Shown: piece after piece, positions 1 through 9,039 of the stretch
Numbering within the stretch: the first letter of the stretch is position 1
How the letters are laid out: each line of letters opens with the position of its first letter
Assembly (NCBI RefSeq): GCF_014636295.1
Contig: NZ_BMEC01000018.1
Location: forward strand, 31,788-95,787
Reading direction: 5' to 3'
DNA: 64,000 nt
DNA from: Marivirga lumbricoides
GTDB lineage: Bacteria; Bacteroidota; Bacteroidia; Cytophagales; Cyclobacteriaceae
Made by a program: the position numbers and the translations under genes
Notes under the pieces: model-generated
Told to the model about the DNA's origin: nothing
Databases searched by the model: none
What the model saw: only the letters and a program-made list of their open reading frames with translations

Positions 1-909
1 AGACTTTCTAAAAGAACAATTTTTTCTTTGAAGCCGATCTCTTTAGATAACCTGCTTTTTACTGAAAAAGTATTGGACAAAAAACTCTCGGAGAAAAGTA
101 ATTGGCACAACTTCTGGGCTGGCCTATTTCATAATAGTTTTCTTTTTCTGGATACCTATTACTTTGGCGAATGGTACGCAGGTAGATTCACCAACATTAA
201 ATGGCATAAAGATCAAATGAAAATGGTATTGCTGAAAGTAATTGCTGCAGCCGCTTATGCGAAACATATAGTGGAAAGAGGAGAAAAGAATATTTTTTTC
301 ACTTTTCTTGATTCTGCTAACCTAACGAAAGATCAGGAAAAAGCAGCAAAAGAGGCATATCGTGAAGGAATTAAGTTAGAACAGATAGAGCTGAAGTATG
401 TGGACACCTGGTTTTTCAAGAAATATGTGCTTGAGTTAGCTATTCTAATGGTGTGGGCAGATAAAGTAGTAAAAGAAGAAGAAAGGTTGTTTTTATTAAT
501 ATTAGCTAAAAGACTTGGCTTTACCGAAACTGATTTAGATGTAAGTTTAATCGCTATTGAAGCATTTGTAATTGACAACTGGAAAGATGTATATTTTCTA
601 CAAAGCAAACACTCATTTCAGGTAATCAATCAAACTATTCATCAGCGCATTGCCAAAGTAATGGAGAACAACCATGCTTATTTAGTGAATGAAGTAAAGC
701 AAGGCAAGCACCTAAATGCGTTACTGGAAAAATCAAAAAAAGAGATTCTTACATCAGAGGAGAAAGACCTTGTAAGAATAAAGTTAATTGAAGTACTTAA
801 AACAATCCCTGCATTTAGGTATATAGCGATACCAAGTAATTTTCTTACTTTACCTATATTGCTTGAAATACTACCAAAGGATGTACTTCCAATTACTTTT
901 CAAGGTTAG
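1..909 (+). CDS. LETM1/TerB-like protein, 5' end cut by window edge
   Basis: The reading frame is open to base 1, so the TTG at 28 is probably internal and the gene starts before the window. Counting from that TTG, residues about 128-185 form a helical TerB-like stretch (LAILMVWADKVVKEEER, with the acidic EEER after an A-D pair). The last 40 residues resemble the LETM1 core (PAFRYIAIP, then LPILLEILPKDVLPITF). This combination matches what Bacteroidota annotations call LETM1-related biofilm-associated protein; the name is from memory and the function is not established. Its last 17 bases overlap the 3' end of the convergent TerC gene, so no room is left for a terminator. Family call fairly sure, function unknown. 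Confidence 0.7.
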   Translation, partial: RLSKRTIFSLKPISLDNLLFTEKVLDKKLSEKSNWHNFWAGLFHNSFLFLDTYYFGEWYAGRFTNIKWHKDQMKMVLLKVIAAAAYAKHIVERGEKNIFFTFLDSANLTKDQEKAAKEAYREGIKLEQIELKYVDTWFFKKYVLELAILMVWADKVVKEEERLFLLILAKRLGFTETDLDVSLIAIEAFVIDNWKDVYFLQSKHSFQVINQTIHQRIAKVMENNHAYLVNEVKQGKHLNALLEKSKKEILTSEEKDLVRIKLIEVLKTIPAFRYIAIPSNFLTLPILLEILPKDVLPITFQG

Positions 910-1873
910 TTAACTCCTTAGACAATTCTTTCTTCTGTGGAACCAGTATCGAAATAAGAATAGACAGTAGTAAGGTAGAAACTATAATGCTAAAAGAAAC
1001 TATAATTGAGATATGGATGTCAAGAAACTCTAATAGCATTTTGGCACCTATGAATATGAGAATGAAAGATAATCCTTTCTGAAGTAAGTAGAACCTATCA
1101 ATAATACCTGCCAGTAAGAAAAATTTAGCCCTCAAACCTAAGATGGCAAAAATATTGGAAGTATACAGAATAAATTCACTTTGGGTAATTGCAAATACTG
1201 CCGGAATGGAATCCACGGCAAAAATCAAATCTGTCGATTCAATTAAGAGAATGACTAAAAACAATGGTGTGAAAAGAAACTTCTGTCCTCTTTTTACAAA
1301 AAATTTACCATTAAAATCTCCCTTTGTAATTTTAAGGTATTTCCGGGCAAATTTAATTATAACATTTTTCTCAGGGTCAAGATCATCATCTGCTTTCTGA
1401 AAAAATATTTTAACCCCACTGTAGACAAGAAAAGCTCCAAAAATATACAATATCCAGTGGAATTGAGCCACAAGATAGGCGCCAAGGAATATGAAAACTG
1501 CTCTAAAAACGATCGCCCCTAAAACTCCCCAAAACAAAATATTGTGATAATACTCTTCCTTAATTTTGAAATAACGCAGAATTAAAAGAATGACAAAGAT
1601 ATTGTCTACTGATAAAGCATATTCTGTGAGGTAAGCAGAAAAGAATTCCAATGAAACTTCAGCCCCACCATCGTATTTATAGATTAAGAAACCAAAAGCA
1701 ACTGATATCACTACCCAAAATATTGACTGGTAGGTAGCAGATTTTAAAGATACTTTGTGGGCATTTTTATTGAAAAAGCCGAGATCAAAAATCAGAAATA
1801 TGATTATGACAGCACCAAAAAGTATATATAAAGCACTTTCAGGATTGTTTTGTAAATTCAAAGCGAATATCAT
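893..1873 (-). CDS. TerC/Alx family integral membrane protein
   Basis: A 326-residue polytopic inner-membrane protein with about nine hydrophobic segments. It carries the family hallmarks: acidic residues inside membrane helices at D30 (LIFDLGFF), E84 and D90 (EYALSVDNIFV), and the strongly conserved STDLIFAVDSIPAVFA near residue 215. These match the E. coli Alx branch along the length. TerC/Alx proteins are implicated in manganese export or metal homeostasis and historically in tellurite resistance. The substrate here is inferred only from family. Starts at ATG; the short hydrophilic loop rich in D (KADDDLDPEKN) lies between helices. The convergent neighbour carries a TerB-like region, which may be coincidence. 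Confidence 0.9.
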   Translation of the reverse strand: MIFALNLQNNPESALYILFGAVIIIFLIFDLGFFNKNAHKVSLKSATYQSIFWVVISVAFGFLIYKYDGGAEVSLEFFSAYLTEYALSVDNIFVILLILRYFKIKEEYYHNILFWGVLGAIVFRAVFIFLGAYLVAQFHWILYIFGAFLVYSGVKIFFQKADDDLDPEKNVIIKFARKYLKITKGDFNGKFFVKRGQKFLFTPLFLVILLIESTDLIFAVDSIPAVFAITQSEFILYTSNIFAILGLRAKFFLLAGIIDRFYLLQKGLSFILIFIGAKMLLEFLDIHISIIVSFSIIVSTLLLSILISILVPQKKELSKELTNLEK

Positions 1874-2093
1874 ATAATGGCACCTATTTAATACGCAAGA
1901 TAACTTTTCTCGTGCTTAATATTAAAATTTATATAGATAAATTATAATTATTAACGGTGAATGAACGGACTAAAACTGAAAAATGGATTCAGACAGCTTA
2001 TAAAAACCTCAACAAGAAATTTATCTCGAATGACTTAGACCTTCCCTTTAATAACAAAATTGCTGAAAGTTAAACGAAATTTTAACTATGTAC

Positions 2094-2122
2094 AAAAAAA
2101 GGAAGCTAAATTAAGCTTCCTT
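2094..2122 (-). terminator. Rho-independent terminator of collagen-like lipoprotein gene
   Basis: A perfect 9-bp stem (AAGGAAGCT / AGCTTCCTT, loop of 6) is followed on the minus strand by a run of T. It sits about 35 bases past the stop codon of the lipoprotein gene. Confidence 0.8.
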
Positions 2123-2155
2123 CATGTAAACAAGTTCTACTATTTATCAAAAAAA

Positions 2156-2734
2156 TTATTGAGGCTTATTTTGAAGTTTTTTCACATTACTTTCTTTGAG
2201 GCCATAATGCTCCATTACTGCATAATAGTTATCATAATCAACTGGTTCTGCAGATCTTTGTGTTGCTCGAGCAGGAATTATTATAACACGGAAAATTTTA
2301 TCATCGGTCTCTTCAGGAATGAATAAACCCTTCCTAAAATCAGCATCTAAGTAGACAAATACATCTACCAAAGTAAAATCATAATTGTATACATAAGTGC
2401 CTACTTCATTGAATCTGGTCTGAGGTAAAGGGCTCCAGATGTCATAACCTCTATCATCCACGCCACTTAAAAGAAAAGCAAGAGCCTTATCTGATTCAAA
2501 AATAAAAGGTAAATCTACCTCATCATACAATAGCGTAACTCCGTAATCATTATTTTCATTAAAAGAAACTGGAGGGAATTCGTAGGCAATAGCTACAAAC
2601 TCTTCACCATCCTGTCCTGGAGGGCCTTGTGGGCCGCGAGGGCCCGGTGCTCCGTCATTGCCATTAAATGTGCAGGAAGTAATAAGAAAGGTGGCAAGCA
2701 ATAATATTTGAAAGTTGTGGAATAAATTTTTCAT
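2156..2734 (-). CDS. Lipoprotein with short collagen-like Gly-X-Y tract
   Basis: A 192-residue secreted lipoprotein. I chose the ATG at 2734, not the longer frame from 2776, because it gives a clean signal peptide (MKNLFHNFQ then a hydrophobic core) ending in the lipobox LITSC with Cys21 as lipidation site. Directly after it are seven Gly-X-Y triplets (G25 to about E45, GAPGPRGPQGPPGQDG), a pattern of bacterial collagen-like proteins but too short for a stable triple helix alone. The rest (about 46-192) is acidic, Tyr/Phe-rich and matches nothing I can name. Such GPQGP linkers precede varied domains in many Bacteroidota lipoproteins. Likely exposed at the outer membrane. Confidence 0.75.
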   Translation of the reverse strand: MKNLFHNFQILLLATFLITSCTFNGNDGAPGPRGPQGPPGQDGEEFVAIAYEFPPVSFNENNDYGVTLLYDEVDLPFIFESDKALAFLLSGVDDRGYDIWSPLPQTRFNEVGTYVYNYDFTLVDVFVYLDADFRKGLFIPEETDDKIFRVIIIPARATQRSAEPVDYDNYYAVMEHYGLKESNVKKLQNKPQ

Positions 2735-3245
2735 AGCTTCTTCAATTTGATGTAATGAAAGGTAACCAAATAGCATGCCAAATCAGAATTATGCAATACA
2801 AATGACCCAGGATTAATTTTGGTAATTGTGTGAGCAAAAGAATAGTAAGATTAAGATAGACTATTGCAATAAAGAGAAAATAAACATCCCTGCAAAAAGC
2901 AACAAGAATATAACACCCTTCATTAAGTTGTCTTCAATTCTTGATTGATGCAATATTTTGTGTAGTCCTCGCATAGCAAGAACTAAATTAACACATAAGG
3001 CCTTGTACTAAAAATGACTAAAATTCCTAAAACGTAATGTTTGGAGAATCTAAATCACTTAACCACACATTTAATTAAATGATAAGATAAATCATACAAG
3101 TAAAGTCGGCTTCAAACGATTCTAGTATACATTAATTAAGGCTATTCTGTTCTATTTTAGAAGGATACACCTTAAAAAAACACTGATAAATCTACACGAA
3201 AACCTACATACTAATAGGTTTTAGCAATCTAATAAATATGAATTC
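2735..3245. other. Non-coding AT-rich gap
   Basis: About 510 bases with no credible gene on either strand. Its left end must hold the promoter of the minus-strand lipoprotein gene, and its right end carries a weak hairpin after the ABC transporter gene. I see no repeat or RNA structure beyond that. Confidence 0.6.
3199..3222 (-). terminator. Weak terminator-like hairpin after ABC transporter gene
   Basis: An 8-bp stem (AAAACCTA / TAGGTTTT) with an 8-base loop lies 24 bases past the ABC transporter stop. The stem's own T run serves as the only U-tract, so it is a weak candidate. Confidence 0.4.
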
Positions 3246-5033
3246 CTAAATCCGGGCCTGATAAGTAAATAGCTGATGGTAACGCCCTTTTAATTCGATT
3301 AACTCATCATGCTTACCACGCTCCACTATTTCACCAGACTCAATAACTAAAATCTGATCTGCCTGACGGATAGTACTTAGTCTATGCGCTATAACGAATG
3401 TGGTTTTTCCTTTCATTAATTCTTTTAGACTTGATTGAATATACCTTTCGCTCTCGGTGTCTAAATTTGACGTAGCTTCGTCAAGTATTAATATTTTAGG
3501 ATCTGCCAGCACAGCCCTTGCAATGGCTATACGTTGTTGCTGACCTCCTGAAAGCTTTACACCTCGTTCTCCTATTTGAGTATCCAAACCCTTTTCAAAT
3601 TTATCAGTAAACTGATTTACATAAGCAGCAGAAACAGCGTGTTGTAGTTCTTCCTCAGAAGCATTGGGTCTTGGAAATAAAATATTTTCTCTTATTGTGC
3701 CTTCAAAAAGGAAATCATCCTGAAGTACCACCCCTAACCTGCTTCTATAACTTTCAAGAGTGACCTTTTTTAAATCCTGTCCATCAACAGAGATTATCCC
3801 TTCATCCGGTGTAAGAAATGATGCCGCCATTCCAGCTATTGTAGTCTTGCCAGAGCCTGAAGTACCCACCAAAGCAGTAACTGATCCTGGTTTTGCTTCA
3901 AAGCTGATGCTTTTTACTACTTCCTTATTGCTTTCATAGGCAAATGATACTTTATTAAAAATAATATGCCCTTCTATAGCCGGAAGATTAATAGTTCGTT
4001 CCTTATCATCAGACTCCAGAGGGGTATTCATAATTTCCTCGGTACGATCTAAACCAGCAAATGCTTCCGTCAACTGGCTCCCTATATTGCTCATTTGCAC
4101 AATAGGTGCTATCATAAAGCCAAGATATAGAGTAAAAGCAAGAAAATCACCAAAGGTTAACTGCTCATTCATAATCATATACCCACCTATTCCCATTATA
4201 CCGGCTGAAGCCAACCCTAATAATAATGTGGCTGAGCTAGTGATTAAACTTGTAGAAATTAAGCTGGATTTGATGTTTCTAAACAACCTATCGACTCCTT
4301 CAGCAAAAATCCTTATCTCCTGTAGCTCTGCATTAAAACCTTTAATAACCCTAATCCCACCTAAGGTCTCCGTAAGCCTTCCAGTAACTTCTGCATTTAT
4401 TTTACCTCTTTCACGGAAGATTGGGCGAATTTTTCCAAATGCTTTTAATGAAATAACACCAAAAATTGCTACCGGAACCAATACGTACAGGGTCATCATT
4501 GGACTAATCCTAATTAACAGGAAAAGGCACACAATTGAAGTTAAAATACCGCCTACCATTTGGGCCAATCCAGTCCCTACCAAATTTCTTACACCTTCTA
4601 CATCCGTCATTATTCTTGAAACCAATTCACCTGTTTTGGTATTATCAAAATATCGAATAGGCAGCTTTAGAATATGGGCTTGTACTTTTGATCGCAATTG
4701 GGCAATTAGGTTTTGTGCCTCCACGCTGAGTATTTGAGTTAAGGCAAAAGAAGTGACTGATTGAACGATTATAGCCCCAACTACAGCAAAGATTAAATAT
4801 TTTAACTTCTGAAGATCGCCATTTGGTACTACTTCATCAATTAAGATTTTGCTGGATCCCGGTAGCACCAGAGAGGCAATTCTACTAATTATAATAAGGA
4901 CTAAACCTATAAAAACATACTTTCTTCTTGGCCAAATGATTGTTTTAAAAACCTTTGCCAAGGTAGTTTTTGAGCTTACTTCTGCTTTTTCCATGAAATT
5001 AGTTACGTCTGAAGGATTTTTTTCTGATGACAC
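3246..5033 (-). CDS. ABC exporter, fused permease and ATPase (MsbA-like)
   Basis: A 595-residue half transporter. Residues about 35-330 hold six membrane helices of a type I exporter domain, and about 355-590 the nucleotide-binding domain with Walker A GTSGSGKTT (near 390), the Q-loop, signature LSGGQQQRIAIARA (near 493), Walker B ILILDEATSNLD and the H-loop (VIAHRLS). It should work as a homodimer exporting a lipid or hydrophobic compound. MsbA-type lipid export is a family guess, strengthened only by the surface-polysaccharide genes downstream of its own promoter side. The GTG at 5033 is the longest start; an ATG at residue 14 is an alternative. It is transcribed after rfbB and rfbA on the same strand. 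Confidence 0.85.
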   Translation of the reverse strand: MSSEKNPSDVTNFMEKAEVSSKTTLAKVFKTIIWPRRKYVFIGLVLIIISRIASLVLPGSSKILIDEVVPNGDLQKLKYLIFAVVGAIIVQSVTSFALTQILSVEAQNLIAQLRSKVQAHILKLPIRYFDNTKTGELVSRIMTDVEGVRNLVGTGLAQMVGGILTSIVCLFLLIRISPMMTLYVLVPVAIFGVISLKAFGKIRPIFRERGKINAEVTGRLTETLGGIRVIKGFNAELQEIRIFAEGVDRLFRNIKSSLISTSLITSSATLLLGLASAGIMGIGGYMIMNEQLTFGDFLAFTLYLGFMIAPIVQMSNIGSQLTEAFAGLDRTEEIMNTPLESDDKERTINLPAIEGHIIFNKVSFAYESNKEVVKSISFEAKPGSVTALVGTSGSGKTTIAGMAASFLTPDEGIISVDGQDLKKVTLESYRSRLGVVLQDDFLFEGTIRENILFPRPNASEEELQHAVSAAYVNQFTDKFEKGLDTQIGERGVKLSGGQQQRIAIARAVLADPKILILDEATSNLDTESERYIQSSLKELMKGKTTFVIAHRLSTIRQADQILVIESGEIVERGKHDELIELKGRYHQLFTYQARI

Positions 5034-5132
5034 ATTTAAAGAATATGCTATCCAGATAAGTCGATCAACGTAGTACGTGAAGTGTGCTTCAATAGTTTTA
5101 AACCACTAAAAGCTACCTGATAAATTTTTACT

Positions 5133-5993
5133 TTATTTCACAAGCCTTAACAAATACTCACCGTATCCACTTTTCACTAATGGCTTGGCAAGCTCCTGCA
5201 ACTGTGTTTTATCAATAAAACCCATCCTGTATGCCACTTCTTCAATACAGCCAATCTTTAGTCCTTGCCTTTCTTCTATCACCCTCACAAATTCTGAGGC
5301 TTGCATCAATGAAGCAAATGTTCCGGTATCCAACCAGGCCGTTCCTCTGTTCAGCACACTGACTTCAAGGGTTCCCTGTTCAAGGTACTTTTTATTAATA
5401 TCTGTTATCTCAAGCTCTCCTCGCGGACTTGGCTTTATATTTCTGGCTATCTCTACCACTGAATTATTATAAAAATATATGCCTGGAACTGCAAAGGATG
5501 ATTTAGGCTCTTTTGGCTTCTCTTCGATAGAGATCGCTTTTCCGTTGTCATCGAATTCCACTACTCCGTAACGCTCAGGATCGTGCACATGATAAGCATA
5601 TACAATACCTCCTTTTGGCTTGGTATTGCTCTGCAAAAGCTTACTCATCCCCGAACCATAGAAAATATTATCTCCAAGAATCAGTGCCACATCATCTCCT
5701 CCAACAAAGTCGGCTCCGATAATAAATGCCTGGGCTAAGCCTTCAGGTTTTTTCTGTACAGCATACTCAATTTTACAACCAATTTGAGAGCCATCTCCTA
5801 ATAGCTGCTCAAACATGTGGGTATGTTCAGGGGTAGAAATAATCAGGATTTCTTTTATTCCTGCAAGCATTAATGTGGACAGCGGGTAATAAATCATTGG
5901 CTTATCATAAACCGGCATGAGCTGCTTACTTACTGCTATTGTTAATGGGTGTAAACGTGTTCCTGATCCGCCTGCTAAGATTATTCCTTTCAT
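5133..5993 (-). CDS. rfbA: Glucose-1-phosphate thymidylyltransferase
   Basis: A 286-residue nucleotidyltransferase of normal family length that makes dTDP-glucose from dTTP and glucose-1-phosphate, the first step to dTDP-L-rhamnose and other deoxysugars. The N-terminus [18 protein letters not shown] is the nucleotide-binding loop, and [17 protein letters not shown] follows as in Rml[11 protein letters not shown] supplies the metal-binding Asp. It lies 188 bases downstream of rfbB on the same strand and 99 bases upstream of the ABC exporter, suggesting a surface-glycan locus. ATG start. Identification is very secure. Confidence 0.96.
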   Translation of the reverse strand: MKGIILAGGSGTRLHPLTIAVSKQLMPVYDKPMIYYPLSTLMLAGIKEILIISTPEHTHMFEQLLGDGSQIGCKIEYAVQKKPEGLAQAFIIGADFVGGDDVALILGDNIFYGSGMSKLLQSNTKPKGGIVYAYHVHDPERYGVVEFDDNGKAISIEEKPKEPKSSFAVPGIYFYNNSVVEIARNIKPSPRGELEITDINKKYLEQGTLEVSVLNRGTAWLDTGTFASLMQASEFVRVIEERQGLKIGCIEEVAYRMGFIDKTQLQELAKPLVKSGYGEYLLRLVK

Positions 5994-6000
5994 TGGTTAG

Positions 6001-6181
6001 ATATGTTTAGATTTTTAGAATCTAGAGCCTAGACTGCTCTTCTCTATATTTAAATTTTAATTCCCCTACCGTCTTGTTCCGGGGATTCTTCGTTATGTCT
6101 TGGCTTTATTCTCTTAATATTTCAAAATTTGAAAGACAATTTTTGATCCAGTTTTATGGTCTAGGTTCTTGACTCTAACCT
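6001..6181. repeat. Intergenic spacer with degenerate CTAGA-type words
   Basis: Between rfbB and rfbA the spacer contains related short words in both orientations: TCTAGAGCCTAGAC near 6020 and, about 140 bases on, GTCTAGG, GACTCTAACC and TCTAGTCTCT. Similar degenerate tracts occur between polysaccharide genes in related bacteria, as far as I recall. No ORF is present. Confidence 0.35.
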
Positions 6182-7261
6182 CTAGTCTCTCTTATCATAC
6201 ATTTCATCGTAATATTGCTGGTATGCTCCTGAAGTGACATTTTTCATCCATTCTTCATTTTCCATATACCAGTCGATAGTTTTGGCTATCCCTTCTTCAA
6301 ACTGGAGGCTTGGTTTCCATCCCAACTCTTTCATTATTTTGTTGGCATCAATGGCATAGCGTAAATCATGCCCTGCTCTATCAGTAACATAGGTGATGAG
6401 TTTTTCTGAAGTTCCTTCTTCTCTGCCAAGCTTCTTATCCATCACTTTGCATACTACTTTAATCAAATCCAGGTTTTTCCACTCATTAAAACCTCCAATA
6501 TTATAGGTTTCTCCTTTTTTACCTTTGTGATAAAGCACATCAATGGCTTTCGCATGGTCCTCCACATAAAGCCAATCTCTTACATTTTCTCCTTTACCAT
6601 ATACCGGAAGTGACTTATTATTCCTGATATTATTAATGAAGAGTGGTATCAGTTTCTCAGGAAATTGGTTAGGTCCATAATTGTTAGAGCAGTTGCTAAC
6701 AATAACAGGCAATCCATAAGTATTGGCATAAGCTCTCACAAAATGATCAGAACCAGCTTTTGAGGCTGAATAAGGTGATTGCGGGTCATAAGAAGTTGTT
6801 TCGGTAAAAAAGCCTCCATCATCCAATGAACCAAAAACTTCATCTGTAGAGATATGATAAAATAGTTTATCTTCAAAATTATCTTTCCAGTTTTCCTTAG
6901 CTGCATTAAGCAAGGTGACAGTGCCAAAAATATTGGTTTTTACAAACTCCATTGGGTTGCTGATAGACCTATCAACGTGGGATTCTGCTGCTAAATGTAT
7001 TACTCCATCAAAAGCGTATTTCTTAAATAAATCAAAAATATAAGCTTCATCAGTGATATCTCCCTTTTCGAATATATAGTTTTTTGCGCCTTCAATATCT
7101 GCAAGGTTTTCCAGGTTACCTGCGTAGGTCAGCTTATCGAGATTAACAATTTTATAGTCAGGATATTTGTTTACAAACAATCTCACTACATGAGATCCTA
7201 TAAATCCTGCTCCGCCTGTTATTAATAGAGTTTTCAAATTAGTCGAATTTTTACATGTCAA
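6182..7261 (-). CDS. rfbB: dTDP-glucose 4,6-dehydratase
   Basis: A short-chain dehydrogenase/reductase-type epimerase fold enzyme converting dTDP-glucose to dTDP-4-keto-6-deoxyglucose. Residues 15-22 are the NAD-binding TGGAGFIG; HLAAESHVDRSI is the RmlB hallmark. The catalytic STDEVFGS (Asp-Glu pair) and SPYSASKAG (Tyr-x3-Lys, near 163-167) are present, as is the substrate loop NNYGPNQFPEKLIP. The frame opens with TTG at 7261, but a second TTG at 7237 would give the usual short N-terminus (MKTLLITGG), so the true start may be 8 codons later. It heads the rfbB-rfbA unit and is divergent from the Wzz-like gene. Confidence 0.95.
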   Translation of the reverse strand: MTCKNSTNLKTLLITGGAGFIGSHVVRLFVNKYPDYKIVNLDKLTYAGNLENLADIEGAKNYIFEKGDITDEAYIFDLFKKYAFDGVIHLAAESHVDRSISNPMEFVKTNIFGTVTLLNAAKENWKDNFEDKLFYHISTDEVFGSLDDGGFFTETTSYDPQSPYSASKAGSDHFVRAYANTYGLPVIVSNCSNNYGPNQFPEKLIPLFINNIRNNKSLPVYGKGENVRDWLYVEDHAKAIDVLYHKGKKGETYNIGGFNEWKNLDLIKVVCKVMDKKLGREEGTSEKLITYVTDRAGHDLRYAIDANKIMKELGWKPSLQFEEGIAKTIDWYMENEEWMKNVTSGAYQQYYDEMYDKRD

Positions 7262-7357
7262 ATTTAACGATAGAATTCAAGGAATAAAGGATATCATAAA
7301 ACAAATATTTCATTACTTAAGGAAAGTTCTGTTTATTTGTGAAAATTTTTAAGCATT

Positions 7358-8404
7358 ATGTCCGAAGATACAAAAAACCAGAACCAAACAAATAACTCTG
7401 ATGAAATTGATTTAAGGCAGTTATTTTCTGCAATCGGTGATTTTTTCAAGAATATTTTCATAGGGTTTATGATGGTATTAGTGGCATTTCGAAATGCTAC
7501 CGTTAAAAATATAAAAATCATTTTCCTTTTTGTAGTAATTGGTGGAATAATTGGTATTAGTTTGAATTACTATTTACCCGATTATTATACTAGTTCTCTG
7601 CTTTTGAATTCGAAATTCTCTACCGGAAAGCTAACGGAAAGCTCTGTTGACAAATTAGATCAGCTATGTGGAGAGAGGAATTATAATCAACTGGCTTCAA
7701 TTCTTGGAATAGATACTGCTACCGCGAAAAATCTTAGAGGTTTCTATTACGAATCATTTGTATCGGAAGAACAAATTGTAGAGCTTGAGGTATTAAAAGA
7801 ACAGTTAAAGTCCAAGATTACCGATGAAGTTGTACTGGAAGGTTTGATGGAAAAACTAGAGGATGACAACAAATCTACTTACAAAATTTTTGTTGAGGTT
7901 TATGATAATTCTGATTTAAGATCATTAGAGGAACCACTTTTAAATTATTTTAAAAACGGCTCATATGTTTCGAAAAGAATTGAAATTGAATTAACCAATC
8001 TCAAATCAAATATTGCAAATATTGAACAAGAAATTGAAAAGATTGATAGTTTAAAAAAGCTAATTATAAAGAACTACGATCTTTTTGCTGAACGATCAAG
8101 GTCAGGCTCCAACAATATAATAATGAGTGATGAAAAGATAGTAGATCCTATTTCAGTTTTTAATAAAAGTCAGCAATTACATGAAGAAAAACTGGAGTTA
8201 CAAGAACAATTATATCTTACCCCCAGTTTTGAGCTAATTGATGGGTTCACCGTTTTTTCAAGACCGGCCAGCCCAAGCTTGATAAAACTTGGTTTCTATT
8301 CCTGTCTATATGGCTTACTGGCTGCTTATATTTTAATTATATTGATAGCGTTCAATAAATACCTTACCCGACTTGAGGAATCTAGAAAAAATGAAGTTAG
8401 CTAA
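7358..8404 (+). CDS. Wzz-like polysaccharide co-polymerase
   Basis: A 348-residue inner-membrane protein with the topology of chain-length determinants. It has a hydrophilic cytoplasmic N-terminus, a first clear membrane helix near residues 50-68 (IIFLFVVIGGIIGISL) followed by the typical YYLPDYYTSS exit, a long helical periplasmic region (about 75-300) with coiled-coil heptads near 205-235, and a C-terminal helix (about 306-327) preceded by the Pro-rich FSRPASPSLIK seen in Wzz proteins. No kinase domain is attached. It probably sets the length of a surface glycan made from the adjacent deoxysugar genes. It ends 3 bases before the convergent rfbC stop. Confidence 0.65.
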   Translation: MSEDTKNQNQTNNSDEIDLRQLFSAIGDFFKNIFIGFMMVLVAFRNATVKNIKIIFLFVVIGGIIGISLNYYLPDYYTSSLLLNSKFSTGKLTESSVDKLDQLCGERNYNQLASILGIDTATAKNLRGFYYESFVSEEQIVELEVLKEQLKSKITDEVVLEGLMEKLEDDNKSTYKIFVEVYDNSDLRSLEEPLLNYFKNGSYVSKRIEIELTNLKSNIANIEQEIEKIDSLKKLIIKNYDLFAERSRSGSNNIIMSDEKIVDPISVFNKSQQLHEEKLELQEQLYLTPSFELIDGFTVFSRPASPSLIKLGFYSCLYGLLAAYILIILIAFNKYLTRLEESRKNEVS

Positions 8405-8407
8405 TGA

Positions 8408-8959
8408 TTAAAAAGGAGAATCAAAATCCTTAAACGCTGGATGTTTGGTGTCTTTTTCAGATATTATGCTTTCTGAGGCAGCAATTTTCCAGTCAATATT
8501 TAAAGAGGTATCATTGAAAATGATACCTCTTTCATTTTCCGGGCTGTAATAATTATCACATTTATAGAAGAACTCAGCGTGATCACTTAAAACCGCTAAA
8601 CCATGAGCAAAACCTCTTGGAATGAATAACTGTTTTTTATTTTCAGCAGAAAGTAGCACACTATAGCTTTTACCGAATGTAGATTTATCTTTTCTTAAAT
8701 CAACCACCACATCTAAGACTTCTCCTTGCAATACCCTTACAAATTTTGCCTGTGCCATTGGTGGCACCTGAAAATGCAGGCCTCTTATAACACCTCTTGC
8801 TGAGCGTGATTGATTATCCTGCACAAATTCACAATCAACCCCCGTGGCTTCTCTAAATTTCTGATGATGAAAAGATTCAAAAAAATATCCTCTTTGGTCT
8901 TCAAATACTTTAGGAGTAATAAGGTATAAATCATCAAAACCGGTAGCTTCTATATTCAT
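8408..8959 (-). CDS. rfbC: dTDP-4-dehydrorhamnose 3,5-epimerase
   Basis: A cupin-fold epimerase acting after RfbB. The frame opens at a TTG at 8977, but the ATG at 8959 gives the standard N-terminus (MNIEATGFDDLYLITP) and 183 residues, the family norm. Conserved elements are EDQRGYFFES, QDNQSRSARGVIRGLHFQ (the catalytic His in GLHFQ), VRVLQGEVLDVVVDLR and FIPRGFAHGLAVLSD. The last enzyme of the rhamnose path, RfbD, is not in the window, so the product sugar could be rhamnose or a branch such as 6-deoxytalose. Its coding sequence contains a strong inverted repeat described separately. Confidence 0.95.
   Translation of the reverse strand: MNIEATGFDDLYLITPKVFEDQRGYFFESFHHQKFREATGVDCEFVQDNQSRSARGVIRGLHFQVPPMAQAKFVRVLQGEVLDVVVDLRKDKSTFGKSYSVLLSAENKKQLFIPRGFAHGLAVLSDHAEFFYKCDNYYSPENERGIIFNDTSLNIDWKIAASESIISEKDTKHPAFKDFDSPF
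8502..8532 (+). terminator. 14-bp hairpin inside rfbC, likely terminator for Wzz-like gene
   Basis: Two 14-base arms (AAAGAGGTATCATT and its exact complement) are separated by 3 bases and followed on the plus strand by TTTCATTTT-type sequence. It lies 98 bases beyond the stop of the Wzz-like gene and inside rfbC codons for ERGIIFNDTSLN. Perfect symmetry of this length within a coding region is unusual. Confidence 0.6.
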
Positions 8960-9026
8960 TTTGCTTTTTTTGTGCAAAGTAAGCAGATAAGATCAATAAT
9001 GCCATGCCTTATTAAATTGATTGTGT

Positions 9027-9034
9027 TAAATTTG
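9027..9034 (+). promoter_or_regulatory. Candidate -7 box upstream of ccmB
   Basis: TAAATTTG matches the Bacteroidota TAnnTTTG box exactly. It ends only 5 bases before the ccmB GTG, so initiation here would give an almost leaderless mRNA. No -33 TTTG at the right distance is evident. Confidence 0.4.
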
Positions 9035-9039
9035 CGGCC

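Noticed and set aside
2060-2326. Plus-strand 88-codon frame over the lipoprotein terminator
   Set aside because: It runs through the terminator hairpin and into the lipoprotein gene, and has no recognisable start or family.
4087-4737. Plus-strand 216-codon open frame inside the ABC exporter gene
   Set aside because: It is the opposite strand of a gene with all ABC motifs intact; its translation has no domain and a Pro/Ile-rich composition typical of shadows.
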